NCBI RefSeq assembly: GCF_019345525.1 | Contig: NZ_JAHKRA010000015.1 | Location: 1-64,000 of the forward strand | Origin: Flavobacterium sp. NKUCC04_CG | GTDB lineage: Bacteria; Bacteroidota; Bacteroidia; Flavobacteriales; Flavobacteriaceae | Length of the DNA stretch: 64,000 bases | Direction of reading: 5' to 3' | Shown here: in pieces, positions 25,656 through 34,448 of the stretch | Layout of the letters: every line of letters begins with the position of its first letter | Position numbering within the stretch: position 1 is the stretch's first letter | The notes under the pieces: model-generated | Told to the model about the DNA's origin: nothing | The model's database searches: none | What the model saw: only the letters and a program-made list of their open reading frames with translations | Translations under genes and position numbers: made by a program

Positions 25656-26336
25656 TTATTTCTTGATAGAAACAATTGCTTCATATCTTTTACTCACCTC
25701 GTTCCAATTGACGATATCCCAAATTGCAGCTAAGTAATCCGCTCTTTTGTTTTGATATTTTAAGTAATAGGCGTGTTCCCAAACATCAATCCCCAAAACA
25801 GGAGTTCCCTTTTCTTCAACTACATCCATCAACGGATTATCTTGATTGGGAGTAGAACTAACGAATAATTTACCGCTTTTATCAACGGCCAGCCAAGCCC
25901 AACCCGATCCAAATCGATCTGCAGCGGCTTTACTCATCTTCTCTTTAAAGGCATCCATACTACCGAACGATTCAACTATTGCTTTGGATAGTTTAACAGA
26001 CGGTTGGGTATTTTTTTCTGGTGTCAATATCGTCCAAAACAATTCGTGATTGTAATGTCCTCCAGCGTTATTTCTTACTGCCGGACTTTCCGCAGATATT
26101 TTTCCTAATATGGCTTCTAAAGATTTCTTTTCAAGTGGTGTACCCGCAATGGCTTTGTTTAAGTTATTGGTATAGGCAGCACCGTGTTTAGAATAGTGAA
26201 TTTCCATAGTTTGAGCGTCTACTGAACGCTCCAAGGCATTGTAAGCATACGGCAAAGGCGCTTGCTTAAATTGGGCCGACATCCACTGTGTACTGATTAC
26301 TGCGGCAATAAAAAGGCTGGTTTTTAATATTTTCAT
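25656..26336 (-). CDS. Exported Fe/Mn-family superoxide dismutase, Mn-type signature
   Basis: A 226-residue protein with a cleavable signal peptide (MKILKTSLFIAAVISTQWMSAQ), which is unusual for a family that is mainly cytoplasmic. The mature enzyme is complete: LPYAYNALE, metal-ligand helices with MEIHYSKHGAAY and NNAGGHYNHELFW, GSGWAWLAVD, and DVWEHAYYLKYQNKRADY. The GGHxNH context is typical of Mn-type enzymes. It converts superoxide to peroxide and oxygen, presumably in the periplasm or outside the cell. It is monocistronic. Confidence 0.94.
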   Translation of the reverse strand: MKILKTSLFIAAVISTQWMSAQFKQAPLPYAYNALERSVDAQTMEIHYSKHGAAYTNNLNKAIAGTPLEKKSLEAILGKISAESPAVRNNAGGHYNHELFWTILTPEKNTQPSVKLSKAIVESFGSMDAFKEKMSKAAADRFGSGWAWLAVDKSGKLFVSSTPNQDNPLMDVVEEKGTPVLGIDVWEHAYYLKYQNKRADYLAAIWDIVNWNEVSKRYEAIVSIKK

Positions 26337-26469
26337 AATATATTTTTTTAGCTAAATTAAGTTGGTCCTAATTCTGAAATAAAGTTAGACATTTCTAGCC
26401 GTACTCAATATTTTTTAGCATTTTTTATGATTTTGATAGCTTGTTAAGTCAGCAACTGCAATACCATTT

Positions 26470-27111
26470 TTATAAAATAAAAATCCCCTCTTCATCTAAG
26501 CCATAATAAACCGCATTCTTCAATTGATTTTGAGTATCCAACCCTGTAAAAAGGCTAAAAGCAGGTAATATCAATTGTTGGGGTTGCACGACAAAACAAG
26601 GCAATCGCAATTGTTTTTTGGTAGTCATTGTTAAGGCTATACCCGGATGAATGTGTCCGCTTATCACTGCGACATCAGCCTTAACTATCGGTTGATGTAC
26701 AAAGGCGATGCCATCGATTTCAAGAAAATCAACCACTTCGTCTATACCTAACTGCTCAAAAACCATCGCTTTATGACGGTCGTGATTGCCTTTGATCAAA
26801 GTGGTTTTTAAGTCGGGAAAACACCCTATAATTCCGCTTAGTTGCTGTACCTCAGCATTAGCTGCTGCGTGAATGAGATCGCCGACGACAATCAGTTGTT
26901 TGGGTTTGTAATGTTCCAGCTGCCGTTCCAGACGGATTAAATCGCGTTGGTGTACTAACGATGGAATTGCCAAGCCATTTTTGCGAAAATGCTGGCTTTT
27001 CCCCAAATGCAGATCCGATAAAATCAATATCTCCCTATCGGGCCAATACAGCGTTCGTTGATTCGATATGATCCATCTTTTGTCTGCAAATAGAATTTCC
27101 TGCTCGATCAT
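26470..27111 (-). CDS. pdeM: Ligase-associated DNA-damage-response phosphoesterase (PdeM-like)
   Basis: A 213-residue calcineurin-like phosphoesterase with the metal-binding blocks LSDLHLGKSQHF (D33, H35), VVGDLIHAA, IKGNHDRHK and ISGHIHPG. It belongs to the family found with a DNA ligase, an Lhr-like helicase and an MBL exonuclease in the mycobacterial/proteobacterial-type repair cassette (TIGR04123 group). It is the last gene of the operon, 1 bp after the helicase gene. A DNA-end-processing nuclease role is known for the family only by association. Confidence 0.9.
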   Translation of the reverse strand: MIEQEILFADKRWIISNQRTLYWPDREILILSDLHLGKSQHFRKNGLAIPSLVHQRDLIRLERQLEHYKPKQLIVVGDLIHAAANAEVQQLSGIIGCFPDLKTTLIKGNHDRHKAMVFEQLGIDEVVDFLEIDGIAFVHQPIVKADVAVISGHIHPGIALTMTTKKQLRLPCFVVQPQQLILPAFSLFTGLDTQNQLKNAVYYGLDEEGIFIL

Positions 27112-27112
27112 T

Positions 27113-29572
27113 TTATCTCTTTTTCTTTTTAATGGTATTGCGCTGTATCATTTTCTCAATGCGGGTAGCGAGATTTTCACTGGATAAGGACTGTCTTAAA
27201 CTGTCGACTTTTATCGGAAAACTCAAAGGCGTGAAAAAATCAGATTCTTTATAGATGATGGTACTTGACGCTATTCTAATAAATGCCTGCATCAAACGCA
27301 CTTCTTCCAATTGTTGGTTAAAAACTTCTGTATAAGCTTGGCGCAGCAACAGGTGTTGGGGTTCAAAGTCCTCCAAAACCTTAAACATAATGCTCGACGA
27401 GGCCTGCAAAGATTTATTGTTGCGTTGAGCTCCGGGATAACTCTGAATCACCATACCCGAAATTACGGCAATTTCTCTAAATTTATGCAAGGCCATTTCG
27501 GTGGCATTAATGCTGCTAAAAACATCAGCCATCAACGATTCTACCGTAAGTAATTGTTTTAAAATATCTTCATTGAGCGGTATAGGCTGATCGGTAAACA
27601 ATTCAAAACCGTAATCGTTCATCGCAATCGAAAAACTAATCGCTACTAGTTTACTGATGCGGTAGGCAATCAAGGTTGCCATCACTTCATGGACGATTCT
27701 TCCCTCAAACGGATACATAAATAGATGGTATCCCTCTCGCGTATGGATTTGTTCGACCAAAAATTCGTTTTCTCTGGGGATATGGGAGTACAGTTTTTGA
27801 TGTTGCAAAACGGGTTTTAAAAACTGCAATTCTTTATCCTTTGGGTGTTCACTTTGAGATTCACCTATTTTTTGACGCAGAAAATGCCCTAAGTCCGAGC
27901 TTAAAGGTAAACGTCCTCCCAACCAACTCGGTGTGATGGCTTTGCCTTTGGATGCGCGTACATATACCGTTAATTCTTTGATCTGAATATACTCCAAAAT
28001 ACGCCCCGCCAATATAAAACGATCGCCTACTTTGAGTTTACTGACAAAGTACTCCTCTACCATACCGATATAACCACCTGATAGGAATTTTACACGTATC
28101 ATCGCATCACTGACAATCACACCGATATTCATCCGGTGTATCATCGCAATTCTACGGTTTTCTACTACATAAAGTCCATCGTCGCGACGCAAAACCCGAT
28201 GAAATTCCTCGTAATGCTCCCCCAATTTACCTCCTTGGGTTATAAACAGCAAACACCAAGCCCATTGTTCAGCATCCAACGATTGAAAGGCATGGGTTTG
28301 CTGGAAGACTTCAAATAATTCGTCGGATTTAAATCCACCTCCTAAAGCCAGAGTAACCAAAAACTGCACCAATACATCATAGGTCAAAACCAAAGGTGTA
28401 CGCGCCTCTATGGTGTTGGTGACCATTGCTTGTCGCAGTGCTGCTACCTCGATTAATTCCAAGGAATGTGTCGGTACAAAATAGATTTTAGACACTTCAT
28501 GTGGGGAGTGACCGCTACGTCCGGCACGTTGTAAAAATCGCGCAATGCCCTTGCTGGAACCAATCTGTATCACCGTATCCACGGGTTTAAAATCAACGCC
28601 CAAATCCAATGATGACGTACATACCACGGCTTTTAACAAACCATCACTCAACGATTCTTCAATCCATTGTCGCAAAGCATGATCGATGGATCCGTGATGT
28701 AGCGCCAACTGACCCGCAAAATCCGGATGTGCTTCCAACAATAATTGATACCACATTTCACTCTGACTGCGGGTGTTGGTAAAGATCAAAGTCGAGCGGC
28801 TATTTAAGATAATCGGCACTACCTTATCGACCAACTTACCGCCTAAATGCCCCGCCCACGGCAACAGGCTTACCTCATCGGGATAAACGGGTATGATTTG
28901 TATTTTCTTTTTTTCTTTCGCGCTAATTTTTATCTTTTTTACCGCTTGGGGTATTAAAACATCCAAGGCCTCATCCAAATTACCAATGGTTGCCGTAATG
29001 CCCCAGACGCGCAGTTTGGGACGAACATGAGTTAGATAGACCAAGGCCAATTCAACCATAATTCCGCGTTTGTTTCCCATCAATTCATGCCACTCATCTA
29101 CGGCAATACATTGTAGGTTTTCAAATATCTTTTCACGATCTTTTTGCGCCAACAGCAGATGCAAACTCTCTGGGGTTAGCAGCAGTATATCGGGTACGTT
29201 TTTCTTTTGTAAGGCCTTTTCTTTTATCGAGGTATCGCCGTTGCGCACCGATACCTTCCAGTCCAATCCAATGCTGTCAATAGCTTCTTTCATCGCTTTT
29301 GCCAGATCTTTTGCCAGAGACCGAATCGGCGTGATCCAGATCAGCTTTAAACCTTTACCATAGGTTTCGGGTTGATTCATATAGTCAATCAAAACCGCTA
29401 AAAAAATGGCGTAGGTCTTGCCGAAACCCGTCGGTGCAACCAATAGACCGCTATAGTGCTGAGCATAGTACGACCAAGCCTTCTTTTGAAAATCAAAAGG
29501 CTGTTGACCCCGTTCTGCCATCCAATTGTGAATGAGCAGATAACCGTCTGTTTGGCTGAGTTTTGTTTTCAA
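27113..29572 (-). CDS. Ligase-associated DEXH-box helicase (Lhr-like)
   Basis: An 819-residue protein with superfamily-2 helicase motifs: Q-like FDFQKKAW, Walker A APTGFGKT (46-53), IWITPIRSLAKDLA, LLTPESLHLLL, the DEWH box (VDEWHELMG), and SAT-type GITATIGN. The second RecA lobe has TSSLDLGVDF and QRAGRSGHSP. The C-terminal region (about 480-800) matches the Lhr-core winged-helix/beta-barrel extension. It translocates on single-stranded DNA and unwinds duplexes. The neighbouring ligase and nuclease genes make it the helicase of the ligase-associated repair cassette. Confidence 0.94.
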   Translation of the reverse strand: MKTKLSQTDGYLLIHNWMAERGQQPFDFQKKAWSYYAQHYSGLLVAPTGFGKTYAIFLAVLIDYMNQPETYGKGLKLIWITPIRSLAKDLAKAMKEAIDSIGLDWKVSVRNGDTSIKEKALQKKNVPDILLLTPESLHLLLAQKDREKIFENLQCIAVDEWHELMGNKRGIMVELALVYLTHVRPKLRVWGITATIGNLDEALDVLIPQAVKKIKISAKEKKKIQIIPVYPDEVSLLPWAGHLGGKLVDKVVPIILNSRSTLIFTNTRSQSEMWYQLLLEAHPDFAGQLALHHGSIDHALRQWIEESLSDGLLKAVVCTSSLDLGVDFKPVDTVIQIGSSKGIARFLQRAGRSGHSPHEVSKIYFVPTHSLELIEVAALRQAMVTNTIEARTPLVLTYDVLVQFLVTLALGGGFKSDELFEVFQQTHAFQSLDAEQWAWCLLFITQGGKLGEHYEEFHRVLRRDDGLYVVENRRIAMIHRMNIGVIVSDAMIRVKFLSGGYIGMVEEYFVSKLKVGDRFILAGRILEYIQIKELTVYVRASKGKAITPSWLGGRLPLSSDLGHFLRQKIGESQSEHPKDKELQFLKPVLQHQKLYSHIPRENEFLVEQIHTREGYHLFMYPFEGRIVHEVMATLIAYRISKLVAISFSIAMNDYGFELFTDQPIPLNEDILKQLLTVESLMADVFSSINATEMALHKFREIAVISGMVIQSYPGAQRNNKSLQASSSIMFKVLEDFEPQHLLLRQAYTEVFNQQLEEVRLMQAFIRIASSTIIYKESDFFTPLSFPIKVDSLRQSLSSENLATRIEKMIQRNTIKKKKR

Positions 29573-29575
29573 TAG

Positions 29576-31156
29576 TTAGCTTATCAATGATTTCACTTGT
29601 TCTAGCGTATCGATATCCGCTACTGTTTTGTCTTTTCTCCAACGTTTGATGCGCGGAAACCGCAAGGCAACACCCGATTTATGTCGACTGCTTAAACCAA
29701 TTCCCTCAAAGGCAATTTCAAAAACCAATTCGGGCTTTACCGTCCGAACCGGTCCAAACTTTTCTATAGCATTTTTATTAACGAATTTGCTGACTTCCTG
29801 AATTTCTTTATCAGTCAGGCCCGAATAGGCCTTGGCAATGGTAACCAAGGTATCGCCATTGCGAATGGCAAAGGTGTAGTCGGTATAGTGTCCGCTGCGT
29901 CGACCACTGCCCTTTTGAGCGTAAATCAATACCGCATCTATCGTTAACGAATCCAATTTCCACTTCCACCAATCACCGCGCTTTCTACCGCTGTGGTAAG
30001 GGGAATCCAGGTTTTTAATCATCAGTCCTTCACTGGAATGTTCGCGCGACAAGGAGCGAATTTTTGCAACCTGCTGCCAATTGGACGCTTGTTCTCTTTG
30101 GGAAATCACAACCACTGTGGACGGGTTTTGCCTGACTATTTTTTCTAAAATCACTCTTCTTTTCCTTAAGGGCTGTTCCCGTATGTCGGTGCCTTGATAT
30201 TCTAATACATCGTAGAGATAGACTGCAACAGGTAATTCCTGCAACATTTTCTTGGTTAGCGTTTTTCGATTGAGTCGTTTTTGCAGGGAAGTAAAGTTTT
30301 GTATTTGGTGTTCAATCACAACCAGTAATTCGCCATCAACAACAAAATCATCAGTCCACTTTAAAAACTCTTGTTCGATTTCTGGAAATTGAGCCGTTAT
30401 CAACTCCTCCCCTCTAGACCAGATAAAAACTTCACCGTCTCTTTTGATGATTTGTGCCCGTATGCCATCCCATTTGTATTCCACCTGCCATTGTGCTGCC
30501 TCCCCCAATTCCTCTGTCTCTTTATCCAAGCCATAAGCCAAACAAAATGGATAAGGCTTGCTCTTGTGTACTTCGGTGAATTTGCCGTGAACGAGGTCTT
30601 CGAAATTGACTTGATCCATTTGCCAGTTCCCCATTAAACTATGGGTCACCGCGGCGGGTTCCAACTGATAGTAGTGCGCAAAGGCATTGATTAATGTTTT
30701 GGAGGACACACCAATTCTAAAACTACCTCCGATCAATTTATTAAAGATAAACCGTTCTGTGAGATTGAGATGCATCCACGCATCAATTACAAATTTGCGT
30801 TTCTCTTCTTCCGTGCCATCGCGCAAGGCGATAATCTGATCCATCCATTGCGATAAGGATTGTTCTATGGTCTGTTCACTTGGAGGCAGGATTAAAGCAA
30901 GGGTTTCTCCCAAATCGCCGACGGTGGCATAACTTTCTACAAACAACCATTCAGGCAATCCCGTTAAGGTTATCGCCCATTGCTTTAACAGGGTGGTATT
31001 GACCGAACGCTTGGGGCGTCTACCTGTAAACAAAGCCAAAAACCACAATTTATCTGTTTCGTCGGCCGTGTCCAAAAAACGGTAGATCGCCTCGTATTTA
31101 TGCGTGGTTTTGTTGGTGCTATCCAAAGCGTGAATTAAAGTAGCGAATGTTTTCAT
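29576..31156 (-). CDS. ATP-dependent DNA ligase
   Basis: A 526-residue ligase: N-terminal helical DNA-binding domain (about 1-190), adenylation domain with motif I EYKWDG (Lys228), motif III-type VDGELLVV, motif IV EGLMIKN, motif V WWKWKLD, and an OB-fold C-terminal domain with LVFEIAFEGIGLSSRHKSG and RFPRIKRWRKDK. The length and arrangement match the LigB/LigC-like ligases of this repair cassette. It seals nicks with ATP and is distinct from the essential NAD-dependent LigA. It is separated from its operon neighbours by 3 and 8 bp. Confidence 0.95.
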   Translation of the reverse strand: MKTFATLIHALDSTNKTTHKYEAIYRFLDTADETDKLWFLALFTGRRPKRSVNTTLLKQWAITLTGLPEWLFVESYATVGDLGETLALILPPSEQTIEQSLSQWMDQIIALRDGTEEEKRKFVIDAWMHLNLTERFIFNKLIGGSFRIGVSSKTLINAFAHYYQLEPAAVTHSLMGNWQMDQVNFEDLVHGKFTEVHKSKPYPFCLAYGLDKETEELGEAAQWQVEYKWDGIRAQIIKRDGEVFIWSRGEELITAQFPEIEQEFLKWTDDFVVDGELLVVIEHQIQNFTSLQKRLNRKTLTKKMLQELPVAVYLYDVLEYQGTDIREQPLRKRRVILEKIVRQNPSTVVVISQREQASNWQQVAKIRSLSREHSSEGLMIKNLDSPYHSGRKRGDWWKWKLDSLTIDAVLIYAQKGSGRRSGHYTDYTFAIRNGDTLVTIAKAYSGLTDKEIQEVSKFVNKNAIEKFGPVRTVKPELVFEIAFEGIGLSSRHKSGVALRFPRIKRWRKDKTVADIDTLEQVKSLIS

Positions 31157-31164
31157 AGGTCCTT

Positions 31165-32160
31165 TTATTCCGGAGTTTTATCGTCTTCTTCATTTCCGTA
31201 TTCCGTTTGCAGTTCCACTGCTTCTATGCCTAATTCCGTCAGATATCTGGCAAAAACCGCGGTTTGTCCGTGGGTAACATATACTTTTTCTGCTCCCGTA
31301 TTTTGAACGGCAGTAATTAATCCATCCCAATCGGCGTGATCACTGATTGCAAAACCCGCATCGGCACTACGCCAACGGCGAGCACCTCGAACCTGCATCC
31401 AGCCCGAGCAAATGGCATAGGCTTTATTGGGAATCTTTTTAAAAGCCGAGGTATCGACCAATGACGGTGGTAGTATCACAAGCTGTTGATCTAAATGAGC
31501 TACTGATTCTCTAAAATCTGCCGCCTGGTATTCAGGCAATTTTATACCCACTTGTTTATAAGCCTCGTTGAGTTTCCCAATCGAGTAATGTACATATATC
31601 GGAGCGATCCCTTCAATCGCCTTCATAATTCGCTGGGCTTTACCCAATGAATAACCTATAAAAACAGAGGTTTTACCCATTTTCTGATTGTCTATAACCC
31701 ATTGTTGCAATTGTTGATGCTGTGTGGCTATCGAAGGCCATCGGTAAATCGGCAATCCAAAAGTACTTTCCGTGACAAACTCGTGACATTTAACCACTTC
31801 GAAGGGTGTCGATAGTCCGTCATCTTGAATTTTATAATCGCCAGAAACCACAACGACTCGGCCTTTATATTCCATGCGAATTTGAGCAGATCCAATGATG
31901 TGTCCCGCCGGATGAAAACTCACTTGCACTCCATTAATACGTATAATCTCATTATATGCGATTCCCTGTACATTAATATCCGCACTAATACGACTCTTCA
32001 AAATTGGTACCGTAAAATGGTGACATAAATACGATTTCATACCCCAATGTGCATGGTCTGCATGGCCGTGAGTGATCAATGCTTTGTCTACAGCTTTCCA
32101 CGGATCGATGTAAAATTGACCCGGCACACAATAAATCCCGTTCTCAGTAAATTTCAACAT
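31165..32160 (-). CDS. Ligase-associated exonuclease, metallo-beta-lactamase/beta-CASP fold
   Basis: A 331-residue protein with MBL zinc-binding blocks: ITHGHADHAHW (H31, H33, D35, H36), AGHIIGSAQI, VVSGDYK and the later ISDHADWDGL and VTHGQ motifs. It resembles mRNA 3'-end processing factor-like nucleases, in the group named ligase-associated DNA damage response exonuclease (TIGR04122). It is the first gene of the operon. The frame starts MLKFTENGIYCVPGQFYIDP, as in homologous proteins. Confidence 0.93.
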   Translation of the reverse strand: MLKFTENGIYCVPGQFYIDPWKAVDKALITHGHADHAHWGMKSYLCHHFTVPILKSRISADINVQGIAYNEIIRINGVQVSFHPAGHIIGSAQIRMEYKGRVVVVSGDYKIQDDGLSTPFEVVKCHEFVTESTFGLPIYRWPSIATQHQQLQQWVIDNQKMGKTSVFIGYSLGKAQRIMKAIEGIAPIYVHYSIGKLNEAYKQVGIKLPEYQAADFRESVAHLDQQLVILPPSLVDTSAFKKIPNKAYAICSGWMQVRGARRWRSADAGFAISDHADWDGLITAVQNTGAEKVYVTHGQTAVFARYLTELGIEAVELQTEYGNEEDDKTPE

Positions 32161-32319
32161 AAGCTATAGAATTATTTAAATTTAATTAAAATAAATGACG
32201 GTATCACAAATTTTAACTATTAAATAATACAATTCCCAAAATATAGCTTTGGGAAATCAGCGACTACTTTTTAACGAATAGTTACCTATTATTTCTCAGT
32301 CTGTGTGTTTTAAATACAC

Positions 32320-32327
32320 TAAATTTG
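32320..32327 (+). promoter_or_regulatory. Bacteroidota -7 promoter element of the radical-SAM operon
   Basis: TAAATTTG fits TAnnTTTG and lies 25 bp before the ATG at 32353, in the divergent gap between the two repair operons. Confidence 0.5.
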
Positions 32328-32352
32328 TATTATAATATCTTGATAGTCCATA

Positions 32353-33609
32353 ATGGAGCGCATTGAAGAGAAGTTGCGTATTTTAGCAGATGCTGCAAAA
32401 TACGATGTGAGTTGCAGTTCTAGCGGTAGCAAGCGCAAGAACACTGGGGGAATCGGCGATGCGTCTGCTTCGGGTATTTGTCATACCTATACCGAAGACG
32501 GCCGTTGTGTTTCGCTGCTAAAAATTTTGTTGACCAACTACTGTATTTACGACTGTGCCTTTTGCGTCAGTCGGAAGAGCAACGACGTGCAACGCGCTGC
32601 TTTTACTGTAGAGGAGGTCGTAGATTTGACTATGAATTTCTATCGCAGAAATTATATTGAAGGATTGTTTTTAAGTTCGGGTATTTTTAAAGATGCCGAT
32701 TATACGATGGAACGCCTGTTACGTATCGTTAAAAAACTGCGTTTGGAACAGCAATACAACGGCTATATCCATTTAAAAACCATACCGGGTGCCAGTAAGG
32801 AGTTGATACTCGAAGCGGGATTGTATGTCGATCGAATGAGTATCAATTTAGAAATGCCTACGGAAGCGGGTTTAAAATTAGTCGCACCGGAAAAGAATCA
32901 CCAATCGGTACGCGAACCTCTACAATTTGTTAACGAAAAAATTCAAGCACTTCAGGGCGATCAGAAAGTGATCAAACACAAACCGCTATTTGTACCTGCC
33001 GGACAGAGTACCCAAATGGTGATTGGAGCTACGCCCGAAAGCGATTTGGAAATCATGAATGTCGCCGACGAATACTATAAGAACTACAATTTAAAACGGG
33101 TGTATTACAGCGGTTATATTCCGATTAACAACGACAACAAAAACCTATCACAAATAGGAACCCGTCCGCCTTTGATTCGCGAAAATCGACTGTATCAAAC
33201 CGATTGGTTACTGCGCTTTTATGGATTTAAATTGGATGAGATCTTAAATCCGGGCTTTACTGATTTGGATCTGGACATCGACCCAAAATTGAGTTGGGCC
33301 TTGCGCAATCCGCAATTTTTTCCAGTGGATATCAATACAGCAGACTACCCCGCTATTATTCGTATTCCCGGCATTGGTAGACAGTCGGCCATGAAAATCA
33401 TTCAGGCACGAAAATTTGGAGTTTTACGCGAATTTCAATTAAAAAAGATGGGCATTGCTTATAACAGAGCTCGTTTTTTTATGGTTTGTGCCGATACGGC
33501 ATTTTCGCGAGGGAGCTTGCAAATGCATCAAGTCAAACACCATATTTTAAAAGGTGGCAATAGTAAGTTTCAAAGTTTACCCGCCGCCAATCAATTGAGT
33601 TTGTTTTAA
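32353..33609 (+). CDS. Putative DNA modification/repair radical-SAM protein
   Basis: A 418-residue protein with the radical-SAM cluster motif C64-x3-C68-x2-C71 in NYCIYDCAFCVSRKS. A conserved N-terminus precedes it (MERIEEKLRILADAAKYDVSCSSSGS), and a C-terminal helix-hairpin-helix at about 335-365 (INTADYPAIIRIPGIGRQSA) suits DNA binding. This matches the TIGR03916 family, which is almost always paired with the DUF4130-type protein encoded next. The exact chemistry is not established; names in databases refer to repair or modification by inference. It lies in an operon of two, divergent from the ligase cassette. Confidence 0.9.
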   Translation: MERIEEKLRILADAAKYDVSCSSSGSKRKNTGGIGDASASGICHTYTEDGRCVSLLKILLTNYCIYDCAFCVSRKSNDVQRAAFTVEEVVDLTMNFYRRNYIEGLFLSSGIFKDADYTMERLLRIVKKLRLEQQYNGYIHLKTIPGASKELILEAGLYVDRMSINLEMPTEAGLKLVAPEKNHQSVREPLQFVNEKIQALQGDQKVIKHKPLFVPAGQSTQMVIGATPESDLEIMNVADEYYKNYNLKRVYYSGYIPINNDNKNLSQIGTRPPLIRENRLYQTDWLLRFYGFKLDEILNPGFTDLDLDIDPKLSWALRNPQFFPVDINTADYPAIIRIPGIGRQSAMKIIQARKFGVLREFQLKKMGIAYNRARFFMVCADTAFSRGSLQMHQVKHHILKGGNSKFQSLPAANQLSLF

Positions 33610-33610
33610 T

Positions 33611-34366
33611 ATGATTTATGTATTTGACGGCAGTTATTCCGGACTGCTATGCAGTGTATTTGAAACATTTGAAATGCGCGAATGGGAGGCGGTACCCGTG
33701 GCACAACAGCATTTTCAACAAGATATCTTTACACCTTTTAGAACGATAGACTCCATCGACGACAAGGCTGAACGTATTGGTAAAACGATAAAAACGAAGT
33801 TTGGTACTGCTTTTTCCAATGAGGTGTATCGCGCATATCTGTCGGAAGATCCCTTTGCGTGGCAATGCATACACTACCTCCTGGTTCAAAAATTCAAAGG
33901 TCGTGACATCCTCAATGATTACGGAGATCCCAAGGTGCTTTATTTTCATCAAACACTCAAAAAAATCAGTCGAGAACGGCATCGAATGAAAGCTTTTATC
34001 CGCTTTCAAAAAAGTGCGGATAACCTCTATGTGGCGGTGATCGAACCCGACTTTAACGTATTACCGCTGATCTTGGCTTTTTTTAAAAACAGATACGCCG
34101 ATCAGACTTGGTTGATTTATGATGTAAAGCGCGACTATGGCGCCCTATACGATAAAACAACTATTGAAGAGGTGATACTGAGCAAATCCGAACAACTCGA
34201 TTTGAATCCGTCCGAAGTTTCATTGGCCCTAGATCCTAAAGAGGTTTTATATCAGAGCCTATGGAAATCGTATTTTAAAAGCACCAATATCGAAGCGCGC
34301 CGCAATATGAAATTGCACTTACAACACGTGCCGAAGCGGTATTGGAAATACCTCACTGAAAAATAA
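33611..34366 (+). CDS. TIGR03915/DUF4130-family putative DNA metabolism protein
   Basis: A 251-residue protein beginning MIYVFDGSYSGLLCSVFETF, typical of the TIGR03915 family that accompanies the radical-SAM protein. Further conserved parts are VLYFHQTLKKISRERHRMKAFIRF, NVLPLILAFFKNRYADQTWLIYD and the C-terminal HLQHVPKRYWKYLTEK. A small uracil-DNA-glycosylase-like domain has been proposed for related sequences. It starts 1 bp after the partner's stop, so translation is coupled. Confidence 0.88.
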   Translation: MIYVFDGSYSGLLCSVFETFEMREWEAVPVAQQHFQQDIFTPFRTIDSIDDKAERIGKTIKTKFGTAFSNEVYRAYLSEDPFAWQCIHYLLVQKFKGRDILNDYGDPKVLYFHQTLKKISRERHRMKAFIRFQKSADNLYVAVIEPDFNVLPLILAFFKNRYADQTWLIYDVKRDYGALYDKTTIEEVILSKSEQLDLNPSEVSLALDPKEVLYQSLWKSYFKSTNIEARRNMKLHLQHVPKRYWKYLTEK

Positions 34367-34387
34367 TTCTGTGCAAATTTTGAACAT

Positions 34388-34416
34388 AAAAAAACCCGAA
34401 CAGCATCCGGGTTTTT
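34388..34416. terminator. Bidirectional terminator
   Basis: AAAACCCG and CGGGTTTT arms with A and T runs, between the convergent DUF4130 and amidohydrolase genes. Confidence 0.9.
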
Positions 34417-34448
34417 CATTAAAAGAGTTATTGCAACCAAGCGATTAT

